The notes below the pieces were generated by a model that ran no database searches, was not told the DNA's origin, and saw nothing but the letters and a program-made list of their open reading frames with translations. Source: CAZICM01 sp964537685 (lineage in GTDB: Bacteria; Myxococcota_A; Polyangia; Polyangiales; Polyangiaceae). Taken from it: 28,150 nucleotides of DNA. The number at the start of each line of letters is the position of its first letter. Position 1 is the first letter of the stretch. The stretch lies in assembly GCA_964537685.1 (NCBI GenBank), contig CAZICM010000090.1, forward strand, positions 1 through 28,150, in the 5' to 3' direction. The translations under genes were made by a program, and so were the position numbers. Below are positions 5,555 through 14,009 of this stretch, piece after piece.

Positions 5555-6373
5555 TTACATCGGATTGGTTGACCCCTCCGGCGCAGGAGGCGACGGAGGC
5601 AGCTCGGCCGGGGAAACCGCTGGTTTTGCAGGGGCTGCCGTAGCTTTCGAGCTTTCGCTCTCAGCCATTTTAACGAATTCTAAGCGCATTCGCGTGTAAA
5701 GCCGGGCTTTTTGATCTTCGACGAATTTTTTTTCAACATTAGAGTATATTGTTAAATAATCTTCTGATTGTTTTTCGTCGAGCGTGATATGCGTGTACAA
5801 ATAGCCATTGCGGGTATCAATTACAAAAGCCTCCATATAGCTTTCCACGCGGGCATCGATAAAAGGCACAAAGAGCAGCGGAAAAAGCAGCGGGGAAAAG
5901 GCAATGAATCCATTGGGGACCGAATTCACTTTAACGCCGTAATCAAAGAGAACGACCACGTCCGCGTGAGCCCGCGCCGCAAGCAGCCGGAGTTTTTTAA
6001 TGCTCACTTCCGCGGGAGGCGTGTTCCAAGGCGAATAGGTGTCGTAGCGCCGCCGGCCCGTCACCACAAATGCAGGAATGCGATAAATGCTTTGTGTTCC
6101 AGGCCATGCCTTTAGAATGCCTTCAATTTCGGAGCCCGCGTCAGGATCGAAGGAGTAATACGCAAAATTCGCCTTGGCACCGAGCTGTGGTTTTGCTTCG
6201 AATGCCTTACGCACATCATCGTCGTTTATTTCTTTGGTCGGATCGAGCTCGAAGGTTGTGCCAGCTCCGACTTGTGGAGGGGCGTAACCACAACCGGATA
6301 GAGCGCCCATAAAAAAAGCCAGTGCGCCGGGCCATGCATTCGATGCGCGGAAGAAAGGGTATTTGCAGTTCAT
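5555..6373 (-). CDS. Lipoprotein of unknown function
   Basis: A 272-residue predicted lipoprotein. The signal peptide ends in ALSGC, giving C28 as the lipidated residue. The mature part contains an alpha/beta-like pattern: IPAFVVTGRRRYDTY, AHADVVVLFDYG, then a very hydrophobic FSPLLFPLLFVPF and VIDTRNGYLYTHI. A charged, coiled-coil-like stretch and a Pro/Ala/Ser-rich tail end the chain. The A-D-V-V-x-L pattern followed by a D-T-R-x-G-x-L-Y strand resembles the layout of the rhombotarget lipoprotein family, but this is a weak comparison made from memory. ATG at 6373 is chosen because it begins the signal peptide; upstream in-frame codons overlap the hydrolase gene. It lies just upstream of the DUF5916 gene on the same strand. 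Confidence 0.72.
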   Translation of the reverse strand: MNCKYPFFRASNAWPGALAFFMGALSGCGYAPPQVGAGTTFELDPTKEINDDDVRKAFEAKPQLGAKANFAYYSFDPDAGSEIEGILKAWPGTQSIYRIPAFVVTGRRRYDTYSPWNTPPAEVSIKKLRLLAARAHADVVVLFDYGVKVNSVPNGFIAFSPLLFPLLFVPFIDARVESYMEAFVIDTRNGYLYTHITLDEKQSEDYLTIYSNVEKKFVEDQKARLYTRMRLEFVKMAESESSKATAAPAKPAVSPAELPPSPPAPEGSTNPM

Positions 6374-6546
6374 GGTGGTTGCCCGGCCATAAGCGATTCT
6401 GGTCCCGCGGGCAATGCCGCGCGATCCTGGACGCCCGCGAAGCGCGATATCAAACCGTTTCAATGCATGGTTGAAAGCGAAGGGCAGCAAAGACGGCGAA
6501 GGATGCAGTGAATGGGATTTTCTGTTTCCCCGCTGACACGGCGAGG

Positions 6547-7401
6547 CTATTTGGAGGCGCAGAATTCGGCGATCAGCGCGTTTACGCGTTCGGGCTCGTC
6601 GCGCATCACCCAATGCGTGGCTTCGTCGAAAAAGACAAGCCGGCCGTCGTCGCAAAAATCGATGCTGGGTTTTGCCATTTCGCGGCGCAGGGCAATATCG
6701 TGAACGCCCCAAATCAATAGTGTGGGCACAGAAATGCGCGGGCTCGGCGGAAGTTTGGGCTGGGTGCGGGCAAAGGCGCGATACCAGTTGAGCATGCCCG
6801 TGACCGCGCCCGGCATCGACCACGCTTTGCGGAGGATGGCAATGTCGTCGTCGCTAAATGAGCCGGGTTTCGCCGTGCGAATAAGCGAATTGGCCATTTG
6901 TTTGCCATCGTCGCGCGAAAAACCAAATTCGGGCAGGAAGGGAAGCTGAAAGAAAAAGATATACCAACTCTGTTTTATTTGTTTCCAATTCGATCGCAGA
7001 AAACGCTGCATGACGAGGGGATGGGGAACATTGAGCGTCACCAATTTATGAAGGCGATCGGGATATTTCATTCCAATCCACCAAGCGACGGCGGCACCCC
7101 AATCGTGTCCGGCCAGATAGACTTTTTCGCGGCCCGCGGCATCCATCAGGCCAATGATATCGTTGGCTAAAATATCGATATTATAGGCCGAGACGTCTTT
7201 TGGTTTATCGCTTTCGTTGTAGCCTCGCTGATCGGGCGCCCACACCCGAAAGCCTTGATCGGCAAGATAGGGAATTTGAGCGTGCCAGGCGTGCCAGCAT
7301 TCAGGAAATCCGTGGAGCAGAATCATCAGCGGGCCGTCTTTGGGGCCCTCTTGCGCCACATGGAGCTGAATGCCATTGGTTGCAATCCGATGGTGTTCCA
7401 T
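6547..7401 (-). CDS. Alpha/beta hydrolase, epoxide-hydrolase-like
   Basis: A 284-residue soluble alpha/beta hydrolase close to the usual length of epoxide hydrolases. It has the HGFPE oxyanion motif (30-34), GHDWGA with nucleophile D100, GVHDIAL with the likely acidic D235, and THWV with the general base H263. Two lid tyrosines, Y147 in SWYIFF and Y207 in NWYRAF, match the pair that polarises the epoxide ring, so an epoxide hydrolase is favoured over haloalkane dehalogenase or esterase. The ATG follows the malQ stop directly (TAAATG), with GGAGG about ten bases upstream inside malQ, so translation is probably coupled. The physiological substrate is not evident. Confidence 0.88.
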   Translation of the reverse strand: MEHHRIATNGIQLHVAQEGPKDGPLMILLHGFPECWHAWHAQIPYLADQGFRVWAPDQRGYNESDKPKDVSAYNIDILANDIIGLMDAAGREKVYLAGHDWGAAVAWWIGMKYPDRLHKLVTLNVPHPLVMQRFLRSNWKQIKQSWYIFFFQLPFLPEFGFSRDDGKQMANSLIRTAKPGSFSDDDIAILRKAWSMPGAVTGMLNWYRAFARTQPKLPPSPRISVPTLLIWGVHDIALRREMAKPSIDFCDDGRLVFFDEATHWVMRDEPERVNALIAEFCASK

Positions 7402-9027
7402 TTAGCCAAGCCTCCGGTGTGCCTTTAAACTGGATCGTATCATGGATAAAATCGATTGAATTTCACGATCGCGCCGCAATTCATTGAGCGTTGCGGGAAG
7501 GCGGTAGGTCCAGTTGTGGCTGCCGACCGTCGAGGGCGTGTTGATTCTCTCGCGGGTACCCAATACGTCCTGCATGAGCAAGAGGGCGAGTTCGCTGGAG
7601 GCGCCAAAAATCAAATCCAAGAGATGGGCATGCACTTTTTGCGTAAAGGTTTCGCTCATGACGGCAGCGTGCGGCAATAACGATGGAATCGCCTTTACTG
7701 CAGCCCGATCTTCATCGGACAAGCCCTCCCACCACAGCGCAACAGGTTCGGTGTCGTGCGTGCTGTAGCAGGCGACGGAAACAATGGGATAAGTCGTGGG
7801 ATCGATAAATGGGTGGCCGGGTTTTTCGTAATCGCGTTCCCAAATAAGAACCTTGTAGCCAGGCACGCCCAAGCGCGCGAGCGCAGGCCGCACATAATCG
7901 GGAATCGTGCCCAAATCCTCGGCGACAAGAAGCGAGCCTTTTTCGAGCGCGGCATCTTTCATCGCCGCAATGACATGCTCGCCGTGGGCTTTTTGAATGG
8001 GTTCGGCGGAAGGATCAAAAGTGCCCGCGATGAGTTTTCCTTTCTCATCCACGCGGCTGTCCCAGGGCCTCATGTAGGTTCTAAAAAAACCTACGAGGTG
8101 ATCAATCCGAAAGCGCTCATACAATAAACCAGAATAACGGGCGCGTTTCTTGAGCCATGCGAAATCGTTGCGGGTCATGACCGACCACGCATAGGGCGGC
8201 AGGCCCCAGTCCTGGCCTTCTTCATTGAATTGATCGGGCGGCGCGCCGACGGACATGTCCAAGCGGAATTCGCCTTGGTTCGCCCATACATCGGCGCTGT
8301 CGCGGCCTACCATAAAAGGCAGGTCTCCCATCACTTCCACGCCGCGCGCCTGCGCCTTCGCGCACGCGTCCGCCCATTGCGCGTGGGCGATGAATTGAAC
8401 GTATTCGTAAAAGAAAATCTCGCGGCCATATTGGCTTCTCGCCTGTTCAAGCGCCGCTTTGTCGCGCCGGGCCAGCGGCGCGGGCCATTCCCACCAGGGC
8501 TTGCCTTCATAGGCTTCTTTAATCACGCGGAAGAGGGCGTAGTCGCGTACCCACTCGGCATGCTCGCGTACAAAGGCATTGAAGGCTTCCGCGCGCAGGC
8601 CGTGCTTGCGGAAATCGCGCGAGACAAATCGATCGAAGGCCGATTTGAGGGCGCGCATTTTTAGGGTGCGGACGGCGCTGTAATCGACTTCGGAAGCTCC
8701 TTTCGCGCGGCCCAGGAGCCGATAGCCTTCATCGCCTCCTAAAATGCGCCTCAATTCGGAAGGATTGATGTCGGGGACTTCGTGGATTGAGATGTAAATC
8801 GGATCGATGCCAAAGGCGGAGAGTGCGCCGTACGGCGAGCTTTCGTTCGCGGGCAGCTCGCCCAGCGGAAGAAGCTGAACAAGCGCAAAACCTGCTTCGG
8901 AAAGAAAAGACGCGAGCTCGGGGAGATCGCCTATTTCGCCGATGCCCCAATTGTTTTCGGTACGCACAGAAAACAGGGGAACGGTGACGCCCGCAATCCG
9001 GCGCCGGGGGAAGTTTGTGTCTTGCAT
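7402..9027 (-). CDS. malQ: 4-alpha-glucanotransferase (amylomaltase), GH77
   Basis: A 541-residue cytosolic enzyme that transfers alpha-1,4-glucan segments between maltodextrins, typically in maltose/glycogen metabolism. GH77 motifs are intact: NWGIGEIGDL near the N-terminus; FRIDHLVGFFRTY with nucleophile D309; LVAEDLGTIP with acid/base E370; and YSTHDTEP with the third carboxylate D425. A GSHNWTYRLP motif lies near the C-terminus. The start at 9027 (MQDTNFPRR) places the family N-terminus correctly; upstream in-frame residues look non-coding. It is divergent from smpB across a 113-bp intergenic region and is followed without a gap by the hydrolase gene. No other maltose genes are in the window. 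Confidence 0.95.
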   Translation of the reverse strand: MQDTNFPRRRIAGVTVPLFSVRTENNWGIGEIGDLPELASFLSEAGFALVQLLPLGELPANESSPYGALSAFGIDPIYISIHEVPDINPSELRRILGGDEGYRLLGRAKGASEVDYSAVRTLKMRALKSAFDRFVSRDFRKHGLRAEAFNAFVREHAEWVRDYALFRVIKEAYEGKPWWEWPAPLARRDKAALEQARSQYGREIFFYEYVQFIAHAQWADACAKAQARGVEVMGDLPFMVGRDSADVWANQGEFRLDMSVGAPPDQFNEEGQDWGLPPYAWSVMTRNDFAWLKKRARYSGLLYERFRIDHLVGFFRTYMRPWDSRVDEKGKLIAGTFDPSAEPIQKAHGEHVIAAMKDAALEKGSLLVAEDLGTIPDYVRPALARLGVPGYKVLIWERDYEKPGHPFIDPTTYPIVSVACYSTHDTEPVALWWEGLSDEDRAAVKAIPSLLPHAAVMSETFTQKVHAHLLDLIFGASSELALLLMQDVLGTRERINTPSTVGSHNWTYRLPATLNELRRDREIQSILSMIRSSLKAHRRLG

Positions 9028-9072
9028 GGCTGCGTGCCCGTATATCACGAACGCGCTGTGTTGAGGCTCTGG

Positions 9073-9101
9073 TTGACGGTGCCCGCAGGCGCGAGATGAA
9101 T
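9073..9101 (+). promoter_or_regulatory. Candidate sigma-70 promoter for smpB
   Basis: TTGACG (9073-9078) is separated by 17 bases from ATGAAT (9096-9101) in the short malQ-smpB divergent region, 40 bases before the smpB start. The -35 box is good and the -10 box is weak. Confidence 0.35.
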
Positions 9102-9140
9102 CTTTACAAGCAGCGCAAAGACCGCTAGCGAACATCGGTT

Positions 9141-9620
9141 GTGGCGCGCACCAAAGAAAAGGAAAAGGAAGGCGAGAGGACGATCATCCGCAATCGGCGG
9201 GCGGCGTTCGATTACGAGCTCGGCGATCGCTATGAGGCGGGGCTTGTGCTCATCGGCAGCGAGGTGAAGGTGCTGCGCTTTGGCTCGGCGGATCTGTCGG
9301 ATGCCTGGTGTTCGATCGATCGGGGCGAGGCTTTTTTAAAGGGTATGAATATTCCTGTGCTCACCGGCGCGGCCTTTGGCCACGAAGCGAAGCGGGTTCG
9401 CAAGCTTCTACTTCACGCGCGGGAAATTGAAGAGCTCGAGCGGGCAACGACGCGGGACGGAATGACGATCGTTATCACGAGGCTTTATTTCAAGGATGGC
9501 CGCGCCAAGGTGGAGCTCGCCGTGGCGAAGGGGAAGAAGAAAGTCGACAAGCGCGAGACCGTGCGCGAGCGCGAGGCGGAGCGGGAGACGCGGGCGGCGA
9601 TCGAGCGGGTAAAGGCTTAA
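9141..9620 (+). CDS. smpB: SsrA-binding protein SmpB
   Basis: A 159-residue protein that binds tmRNA and delivers it to stalled ribosomes for trans-translation. Family signatures are present in order: NRRAAFDYE (18-26), GLVLIGSEVKVLR (34-46), HEAKRVRKLLLH (81-92), LYFKDGRAKVELAVAKGKK and DKRE near 136-139. A basic, charged C-terminal tail follows, as expected for the part that enters the decoding centre. Translation starts at GTG 9141; no in-frame ATG with a better site is seen upstream. The usual tyrosine-like position before DKR is V here. A tmRNA gene was not seen in the window. The next small gene begins 18 bases later on the same strand. Confidence 0.96.
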   Translation: MARTKEKEKEGERTIIRNRRAAFDYELGDRYEAGLVLIGSEVKVLRFGSADLSDAWCSIDRGEAFLKGMNIPVLTGAAFGHEAKRVRKLLLHAREIEELERATTRDGMTIVITRLYFKDGRAKVELAVAKGKKKVDKRETVREREAERETRAAIERVKA

Positions 9621-9638
9621 GCGGGCGCGGGTTGGACG

Positions 9639-9929
9639 ATGGAGATCTCGTGGGAAAAAGGCGGGCAGGCGCGGGTCATGCGGGCCCAGGCCGATCGGGT
9701 TGAGCTGCATTCGAGCGCCGCGGGTGCGCCTGGTTCGAGGCTTGTGGGTACGCTGAGTTCGGGCACGGGCATTTGGGTGCGCGTCGCGAAATGCCGGCGT
9801 TTGCAGGGCGAGGAGCTGTTTGTGATCGAGGGCAAGCTCTTGGATGCAACGAAGGCGGTGATGGCCGAAGTGCAGCGTATCGCCCGGACGAAAGAGGATG
9901 CCCGCGGCTCTTCGCCGGAAAACGGCTGA
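9639..9929 (+). CDS. Small conserved-looking protein, possibly PilZ-like
   Basis: A 96-residue protein that I do not recognise with confidence. Its strand pattern (ARVMRAQADRVELHSS, then SRLVGTL, then IWVRVAKCRR, then ELFVIEGKLLDAT) with a short C-terminal helix is reminiscent of a small beta-barrel of the PilZ type. No complete RxxxR plus DxSxxG c-di-GMP motif is visible, so nucleotide binding is not claimed. It starts at ATG 9639, 18 bases after smpB, and is likely co-transcribed. Reading frames on the opposite strand across this region look like shadows. Confidence 0.6.
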   Translation: MEISWEKGGQARVMRAQADRVELHSSAAGAPGSRLVGTLSSGTGIWVRVAKCRRLQGEELFVIEGKLLDATKAVMAEVQRIARTKEDARGSSPENG

Positions 9930-9974
9930 GGCTTTGGGATTGCCGGACACGCGCGGCGCTCCTAACGTGGGCTT

Positions 9975-11507
9975 ATGAACATTGTGCAGAAGCCCCGTGT
10001 GATTATCCGCCGCTGCCCTACCTACGACGCGGAACGAATCCGGACGATATTGCGCGAGGGGATGGAAGAGCTTGGGCTTCGGCCATTTGGCCGCACGCTG
10101 GTCAAGCCCAATGTGGTGACTTCGGGGCCGCCTTTTCCTCATGCCTATACGCGGCCCGAATTCATTGAAGGAATGGTGAGGGCTCTTCAGGATCGCAGTG
10201 ACGGCAAGGTGTCGGAGCTCGCGGTGGGCGAGCGCTGTGGCATTACGATTCCGACGCGGACGGCATTCGATGGAGCCGGTTATTATCCAATGGCAAAGCG
10301 GGTGGGCGCGAAGCTTTACCATTTCGAGGAAGAGCCCCAGTTGGAAATAAGGCTCTCGCATAAACATCGGCTGCGCGATTATTTATTTACGCCCGAACCC
10401 ATTGCAAAAGCCGATTTCTTCGTCAATTGTCCCAAGTTTAAATCCCACCCTTGGACGACCGTAACCTTTGCGCTCAAAAACTATATTGGCATTCAGGACG
10501 ACCGGCACCGGCTGATCGATCACGATCACCGGCTCAATGAAAAGATCCGGGATCTACAATATATTATTCAGCCCCAATTCATTGCAATTGATGCCATTAC
10601 CGCGGGCGAGGGCCGGATGCTGACGCCCATTCCTTTCGAATTGGGATTGATTATCATGGGCGATAATCAAGTGGCTTTCGATGCCGTATGTTGCAATATC
10701 ATCGGAATTGATGCCAAAACGGTCGATCATATACGCTTTGCATCGGAAGACGGTTTTGGTCCGCTCGATTTAGATAAGATTCAGATTTCCGGGGATGTAA
10801 CGCTCGAAGAAGCCAGGGAAAAAGCCAAAGGATTTAAAGTGGGGCTGGTCCGGGTGGAGAAATATTTTGAGGGTACGAATATTTCTGCCTATGCCGGCCC
10901 TCCCCCCGAGCCCGAGGCCACCGATTATTGCTGGGGCGGATGTCCGGGCGCCATTGAGGAATCTATTGAGATTCTTCGCCTATTCGATGAAAAGTGTGAC
11001 GAAAAGATGCCTCGCCTACATATTGTATTTGGAGCGTATGCGGGGCCGATCGATGCCAAGCCCGGAGAAAAGATTGTTTTTATAGGGGATTGCGCGCAAT
11101 TCCACGGCGAGGCGGCTGGGCAACTCATTCATATCGATAGCCTATACAAGGACCGGAGAACGAAGGATCCTTATACGGCCAAGTCCGAGGATATTTATGC
11201 AAAAATGCTAAGGGTGGCGTCGGAATTCCGCGCGGCAAAGCATCAGCATTATTTGAGGCTCGAGGGATGCCCGGTAAGCGTGGCCGAGCAAACGCTGACC
11301 TTGGTTTCGCTCGCGGGCACCAATAACCCTTATTTGCAGCCTTCGCTGGTGATGCAATTCAATAAAGGATATTTAAGCTGGAGGGGCAGAATGCTCGCCA
11401 AACATATTGCCGGCCATTCCTATCAAATTCACGGCCCTTGCCAGCGGGGCGAGGCGGCGCCGGTGTTGCCCGTATCCGAAGGCGATGCGTCGGCGCCGGC
11501 GGAATAA
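9975..11507 (+). CDS. DUF362 domain protein
   Basis: A 510-residue soluble protein of the DUF362 family. Recognisable blocks are VKPNVVTSGPPFPHAYT (about 43-59), NCPKFKSHPWTTVTFALKNYIGI (split over about 149-171), AIDAITAGEGRM, and GDNQVAFDAVCCNIIGID. The C-terminal half carries a CWGGCPGAIEE segment and further cysteines but no standard 4Fe-4S ferredoxin CxxCxxC motif, unlike many DUF362 proteins. Family members are often annotated as iron-sulfur or uncharacterised proteins; the reaction is unknown. It starts at ATG 9975, 45 bases after the small gene at 9639. The Ile-rich AT-leaning codons resemble those of the surrounding genes. Confidence 0.85.
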   Translation: MNIVQKPRVIIRRCPTYDAERIRTILREGMEELGLRPFGRTLVKPNVVTSGPPFPHAYTRPEFIEGMVRALQDRSDGKVSELAVGERCGITIPTRTAFDGAGYYPMAKRVGAKLYHFEEEPQLEIRLSHKHRLRDYLFTPEPIAKADFFVNCPKFKSHPWTTVTFALKNYIGIQDDRHRLIDHDHRLNEKIRDLQYIIQPQFIAIDAITAGEGRMLTPIPFELGLIIMGDNQVAFDAVCCNIIGIDAKTVDHIRFASEDGFGPLDLDKIQISGDVTLEEAREKAKGFKVGLVRVEKYFEGTNISAYAGPPPEPEATDYCWGGCPGAIEESIEILRLFDEKCDEKMPRLHIVFGAYAGPIDAKPGEKIVFIGDCAQFHGEAAGQLIHIDSLYKDRRTKDPYTAKSEDIYAKMLRVASEFRAAKHQHYLRLEGCPVSVAEQTLTLVSLAGTNNPYLQPSLVMQFNKGYLSWRGRMLAKHIAGHSYQIHGPCQRGEAAPVLPVSEGDASAPAE

Positions 11508-11552
11508 ACTCAGCGATTTCTACGCGCGGCCTATGCTGATAGGCTGAAATTC

Positions 11553-12416
11553 ATGCGGCGCATCGAGCGAATTGGGTGGCTCTTCCTCGGCCTTTGCACG
11601 GGATTATTCGCACAGCCTTTGTGGGCTCAATCGAAGGAGCAAACAGCGCCCGCTGAAGGTCCAACGGCCCAACCTAAACCTCCTCCCGGATGGCCTTCGG
11701 TGTCGCCCCAGCCACAGCCTTCGCAGGCGCAGCCTCCACCTCCGCCGCCGCCGCAACCCCCGGTTCCCACGCAGACGCAGCCTCCGCCTCCACAACCGCC
11801 GCCTCAGGGCTATCCCCAGCCTTATCCGCCCGGTTATGCGCCGCCTCAGGGCTATCCGCCGCCTCAGGGCTATCCTCAGCCTTATCCGCCCGGTTATGCG
11901 CCGCCTCAGGGCTATCCCCAAGGCTATCCAGGGCAGCCTGTGTATGTGTATGTGCCGATGCCGACGGCGGTGCCCGCATCCGCGACCCACGATGAAGACG
12001 GCGATTTAATTCCCGACCCTAAAGATCTTTGTCCCGCGCTGAAAGGGCCGAATGATTTTAAAGGCTGTCCGCCGCGCCATAAGAATCAGACGGCTTTTGT
12101 GGTCGGGCTTGTGGTGACATCGCTGGGAGGCGCGGGGCTGATCACGGGGATGGCGCTTACAGCCGTGGGTTATGCAAAGGCCGACGAATATCCCAATATG
12201 GGTCCCAATGGATTAATTATCCTGGTGACCAGCGCATTGGCGATAGGCGCGGGTATTCCTGTGATGCGCTATGGGCAAGTGAGGGTGCCGGATAAGCCGG
12301 ATGACGGGGCGGGCATTGAGGCAGATGAGGCGCGTTCGCCTACAAAACCAAGTGTGTTTGCGAGCACCGAATTGCTGCTCGGACCAACCGGAGCGGGCCT
12401 GCGTTTTTCATTTTAA
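11553..12416 (+). CDS. Secreted Pro-rich protein with thrombospondin-3-like motif
   Basis: A 287-residue exported protein. The signal peptide ends near LWAQ (residue 25). Residues about 28-130 are extremely rich in Pro, Gln and Tyr with repeats of PQGYPQPYPPGYAP. A short acidic segment, DEDGDLIPDPKDLCP, closed by a second cysteine in DFKGCP, matches a thrombospondin type-3 calcium-binding repeat. Two Gly-rich hydrophobic segments follow (about 176-200 and 215-232), and the chain ends in GPTGAGLRFSF. Tail and helices echo the lipoprotein at 2456 and the protein at 24382. Function is unknown; a cell-envelope location is inferred. It is probably expressed separately from the DUF362 gene 45 bases upstream, although readthrough is possible. 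Confidence 0.8.
   Translation: MRRIERIGWLFLGLCTGLFAQPLWAQSKEQTAPAEGPTAQPKPPPGWPSVSPQPQPSQAQPPPPPPPQPPVPTQTQPPPPQPPPQGYPQPYPPGYAPPQGYPPPQGYPQPYPPGYAPPQGYPQGYPGQPVYVYVPMPTAVPASATHDEDGDLIPDPKDLCPALKGPNDFKGCPPRHKNQTAFVVGLVVTSLGGAGLITGMALTAVGYAKADEYPNMGPNGLIILVTSALAIGAGIPVMRYGQVRVPDKPDDGAGIEADEARSPTKPSVFASTELLLGPTGAGLRFSF
11799..11918 (+). repeat. In-frame 42-bp coding repeats
   Basis: A 42-base unit encoding a PPQGYPQPYPPGYA motif occurs at 11799-11840 and 11859-11900, differing by one base. An 18-base partial unit lies between them and another partial follows. All lengths are multiples of three, so copy-number change would keep the frame. Confidence 0.85.
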
Positions 12417-12427
12417 TTTGGATGAAA

Positions 12428-13057
12428 TCAAGGCGCGGCGCCGCTGCACCAGGGTTCGGCGCTGTCGGTGCTGATCACAACAGAGCCTGATATTTGGCTC
12501 ACATCGAGCGATCCTTCGTACACCGTGACGGGCGCTGCTCCGCTATCGGTCACATCGCGCACGATTTTTATTTTCACCATTCCTGAAGGCACGGGATCGA
12601 TCACCGTGGCGAAATCAAAAACGCATTCGCAGCCGCAGCGGGCAGGGCCGGAAGGCGTCATTTCAGGCTCGTCTTTTTCGGTGATCACATAGGTGCCGCT
12701 CGAATCCAGTTCGCTGCTTATGGTGTGGATGCCGCAGCAATTCAATTGCATTCGAATATTATTGAATGCAAGCGATTGACTGCTAGCTTCGTAGGTCCAG
12801 AGCAATTTTTCCGCTTCGCAATAGGTGGCGGGATCGGCCATTGGGATGGTGGCCTTGGCTTGGCTGCCCCCCTTGATAAACCCGCCGCATTCGCTGACTT
12901 GCGGGGCTTGATTCAGCGTGTTTTCGCCCGGCGTTCCGGTGGAGCCGGTTTCGCTGGTCGTTGTGCTTGAACATGCGGCACCGAGCACGGCCACCGCGGC
13001 AGTGCTCATGATCAGTGTTGCATGCAATTTGATCGATTTTTTTGCCAGCCGGATCAT
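12428..13057 (-). CDS. Cysteine-rich lipoprotein of unknown function
   Basis: A 209-residue lipoprotein. The signal peptide ends in LGAAC, so C29 is the lipidation site. A Ser/Thr/Gly linker follows. The mature domain contains several cysteines (ECGGF, YCEAE, NCCG, RCGCEC and a final PWCSG), suggesting disulfide bonds in an extracytoplasmic beta-rich domain. No catalytic motif is recognised. The start at 13057 precedes a classic positively charged n-region. It is divergent from the lipoprotein at 13312, and the shared upstream region contains the (TTTA)n tract. Confidence 0.75.
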   Translation of the reverse strand: MIRLAKKSIKLHATLIMSTAAVAVLGAACSSTTTSETGSTGTPGENTLNQAPQVSECGGFIKGGSQAKATIPMADPATYCEAEKLLWTYEASSQSLAFNNIRMQLNCCGIHTISSELDSSGTYVITEKDEPEMTPSGPARCGCECVFDFATVIDPVPSGMVKIKIVRDVTDSGAAPVTVYEGSLDVSQISGSVVISTDSAEPWCSGAAP

Positions 13058-13141
13058 TGGTAATCTCCAAGTTAAAGTTAAAGCCGCCCACAGGCGGCGG
13101 GCAAAACTGCAATATCACGGCGAAGCGCCCAAGGATAGGTG

Positions 13142-13167
13142 TTTATTTATTTATTTATTTATTTATT
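13142..13167. repeat. (TTTA)n tetranucleotide tract between divergent lipoprotein genes
   Basis: Six perfect TTTA units plus TT lie at 13142-13167, 85 bases upstream of the minus-strand lipoprotein start and 145 bases upstream of the plus-strand one. Tetranucleotide tracts of this kind change length by strand slippage, so the tract could alter promoter spacing for either gene. Confidence 0.9.
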
Positions 13168-13311
13168 AAATGCCCGGACCGCGGCGCACCCGTTTTGGAA
13201 CCATAAATTCCCTTGCGCAATGTCATGCGAACAGATTAGGGTCATCGCCCTTTTTCGGGGTCCTGCAACACACGGCATGGCCCAAAACCAAAAGATATTT
13301 AGGAGATACGA

Positions 13312-14007
13312 ATGATGGCTCAGCGGCTTACCTGGCATACCCTTGCGATTGCGTTGTTTTCAGCCGGCTTTTTGACGGCGGCGGCTTCATGTTCGGACGA
13401 TACGGACAGTGAAACATCGGGCGGCGGCGGTTCCCAAAGCAGCAGTTCCAGCAGTGGTTCGTCGACATCGTCTTCTTCATCATCAAGTTCAAGCAGCACA
13501 ACCTCGTCGAGCAGCAGTACCTCCAGCTCGAGCTCGAGCTCCAGCGGCGCCCCCTGCAATGGTGCCGATTTAATGACAGACGCCATGAATTGCGGCGTAT
13601 GCGGCAATATTTGTCCGCCGGGAACCATGGGCTGCAATGCAGGTGTGTGTGAATGTCCGGCGGGCACGATGGGAAGCCTTTCCGCCGATGTTCAGCCTAT
13701 TTTCGATAAATCGTGCGGCGGGGCGACAGGCACCTGCCATTTCAAAGCCGCACCCTCGGCAATGCTCAGCCTAAAAATGGGCGAATCTCATGGTTCGCTT
13801 GTCACATCCAATAGTCTTCAATGCAATCCTCAGGGCGGCCGGAAGCTGGTGGAGCCAGGCGATCCGGGCAATAGCTATTTAATCGATAAGCTTCAGGGGA
13901 TTCAGCTTTGTTCGGGTGTGAAAATGCCTTCCGGCGCGCCGAAGCTTGCCGATGCCGATATCACCAAGATTGTGAATTGGGTGTGCGCGGGCGCGGCCAA
14001 CAATTGA
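13312..14007 (+). CDS. Poly-Ser lipoprotein with Cys-rich and cytochrome c-like domains
   Basis: A 231-residue lipoprotein. The lipobox AASC puts the lipid on C27. Residues about 42-79 are almost pure serine/threonine. A Cys-rich segment (MNCGVCGNICPPGTMGC...CEC, 92-115) resembles the stigma-type repeats of myxobacterial surface proteins. The C-terminal part, starting SADVQPIFDKSC, resembles the cytochrome c-like domains of these bacteria: a cysteine pair followed by H143, then KMPSG with a possible axial M205. The heme motif is C135-x6-C142-H143 rather than CxxCH, so heme attachment is uncertain. AGGAG sits seven bases before ATG 13312; an ATG also follows at 13315. A surface electron-carrier or binding role is inference. 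Confidence 0.78.
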   Translation: MMAQRLTWHTLAIALFSAGFLTAAASCSDDTDSETSGGGGSQSSSSSSGSSTSSSSSSSSSSTTSSSSSTSSSSSSSSGAPCNGADLMTDAMNCGVCGNICPPGTMGCNAGVCECPAGTMGSLSADVQPIFDKSCGGATGTCHFKAAPSAMLSLKMGESHGSLVTSNSLQCNPQGGRKLVEPGDPGNSYLIDKLQGIQLCSGVKMPSGAPKLADADITKIVNWVCAGAANN

Positions 14008-14009
14008 AT

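Noticed and set aside
9408..10367. 319-codon open frame on the minus strand over smpB and the DUF362 start
   Set aside because: Basic, His/Arg/Pro-rich translation antisense to two recognised genes; typical shadow of GC-skewed codons.
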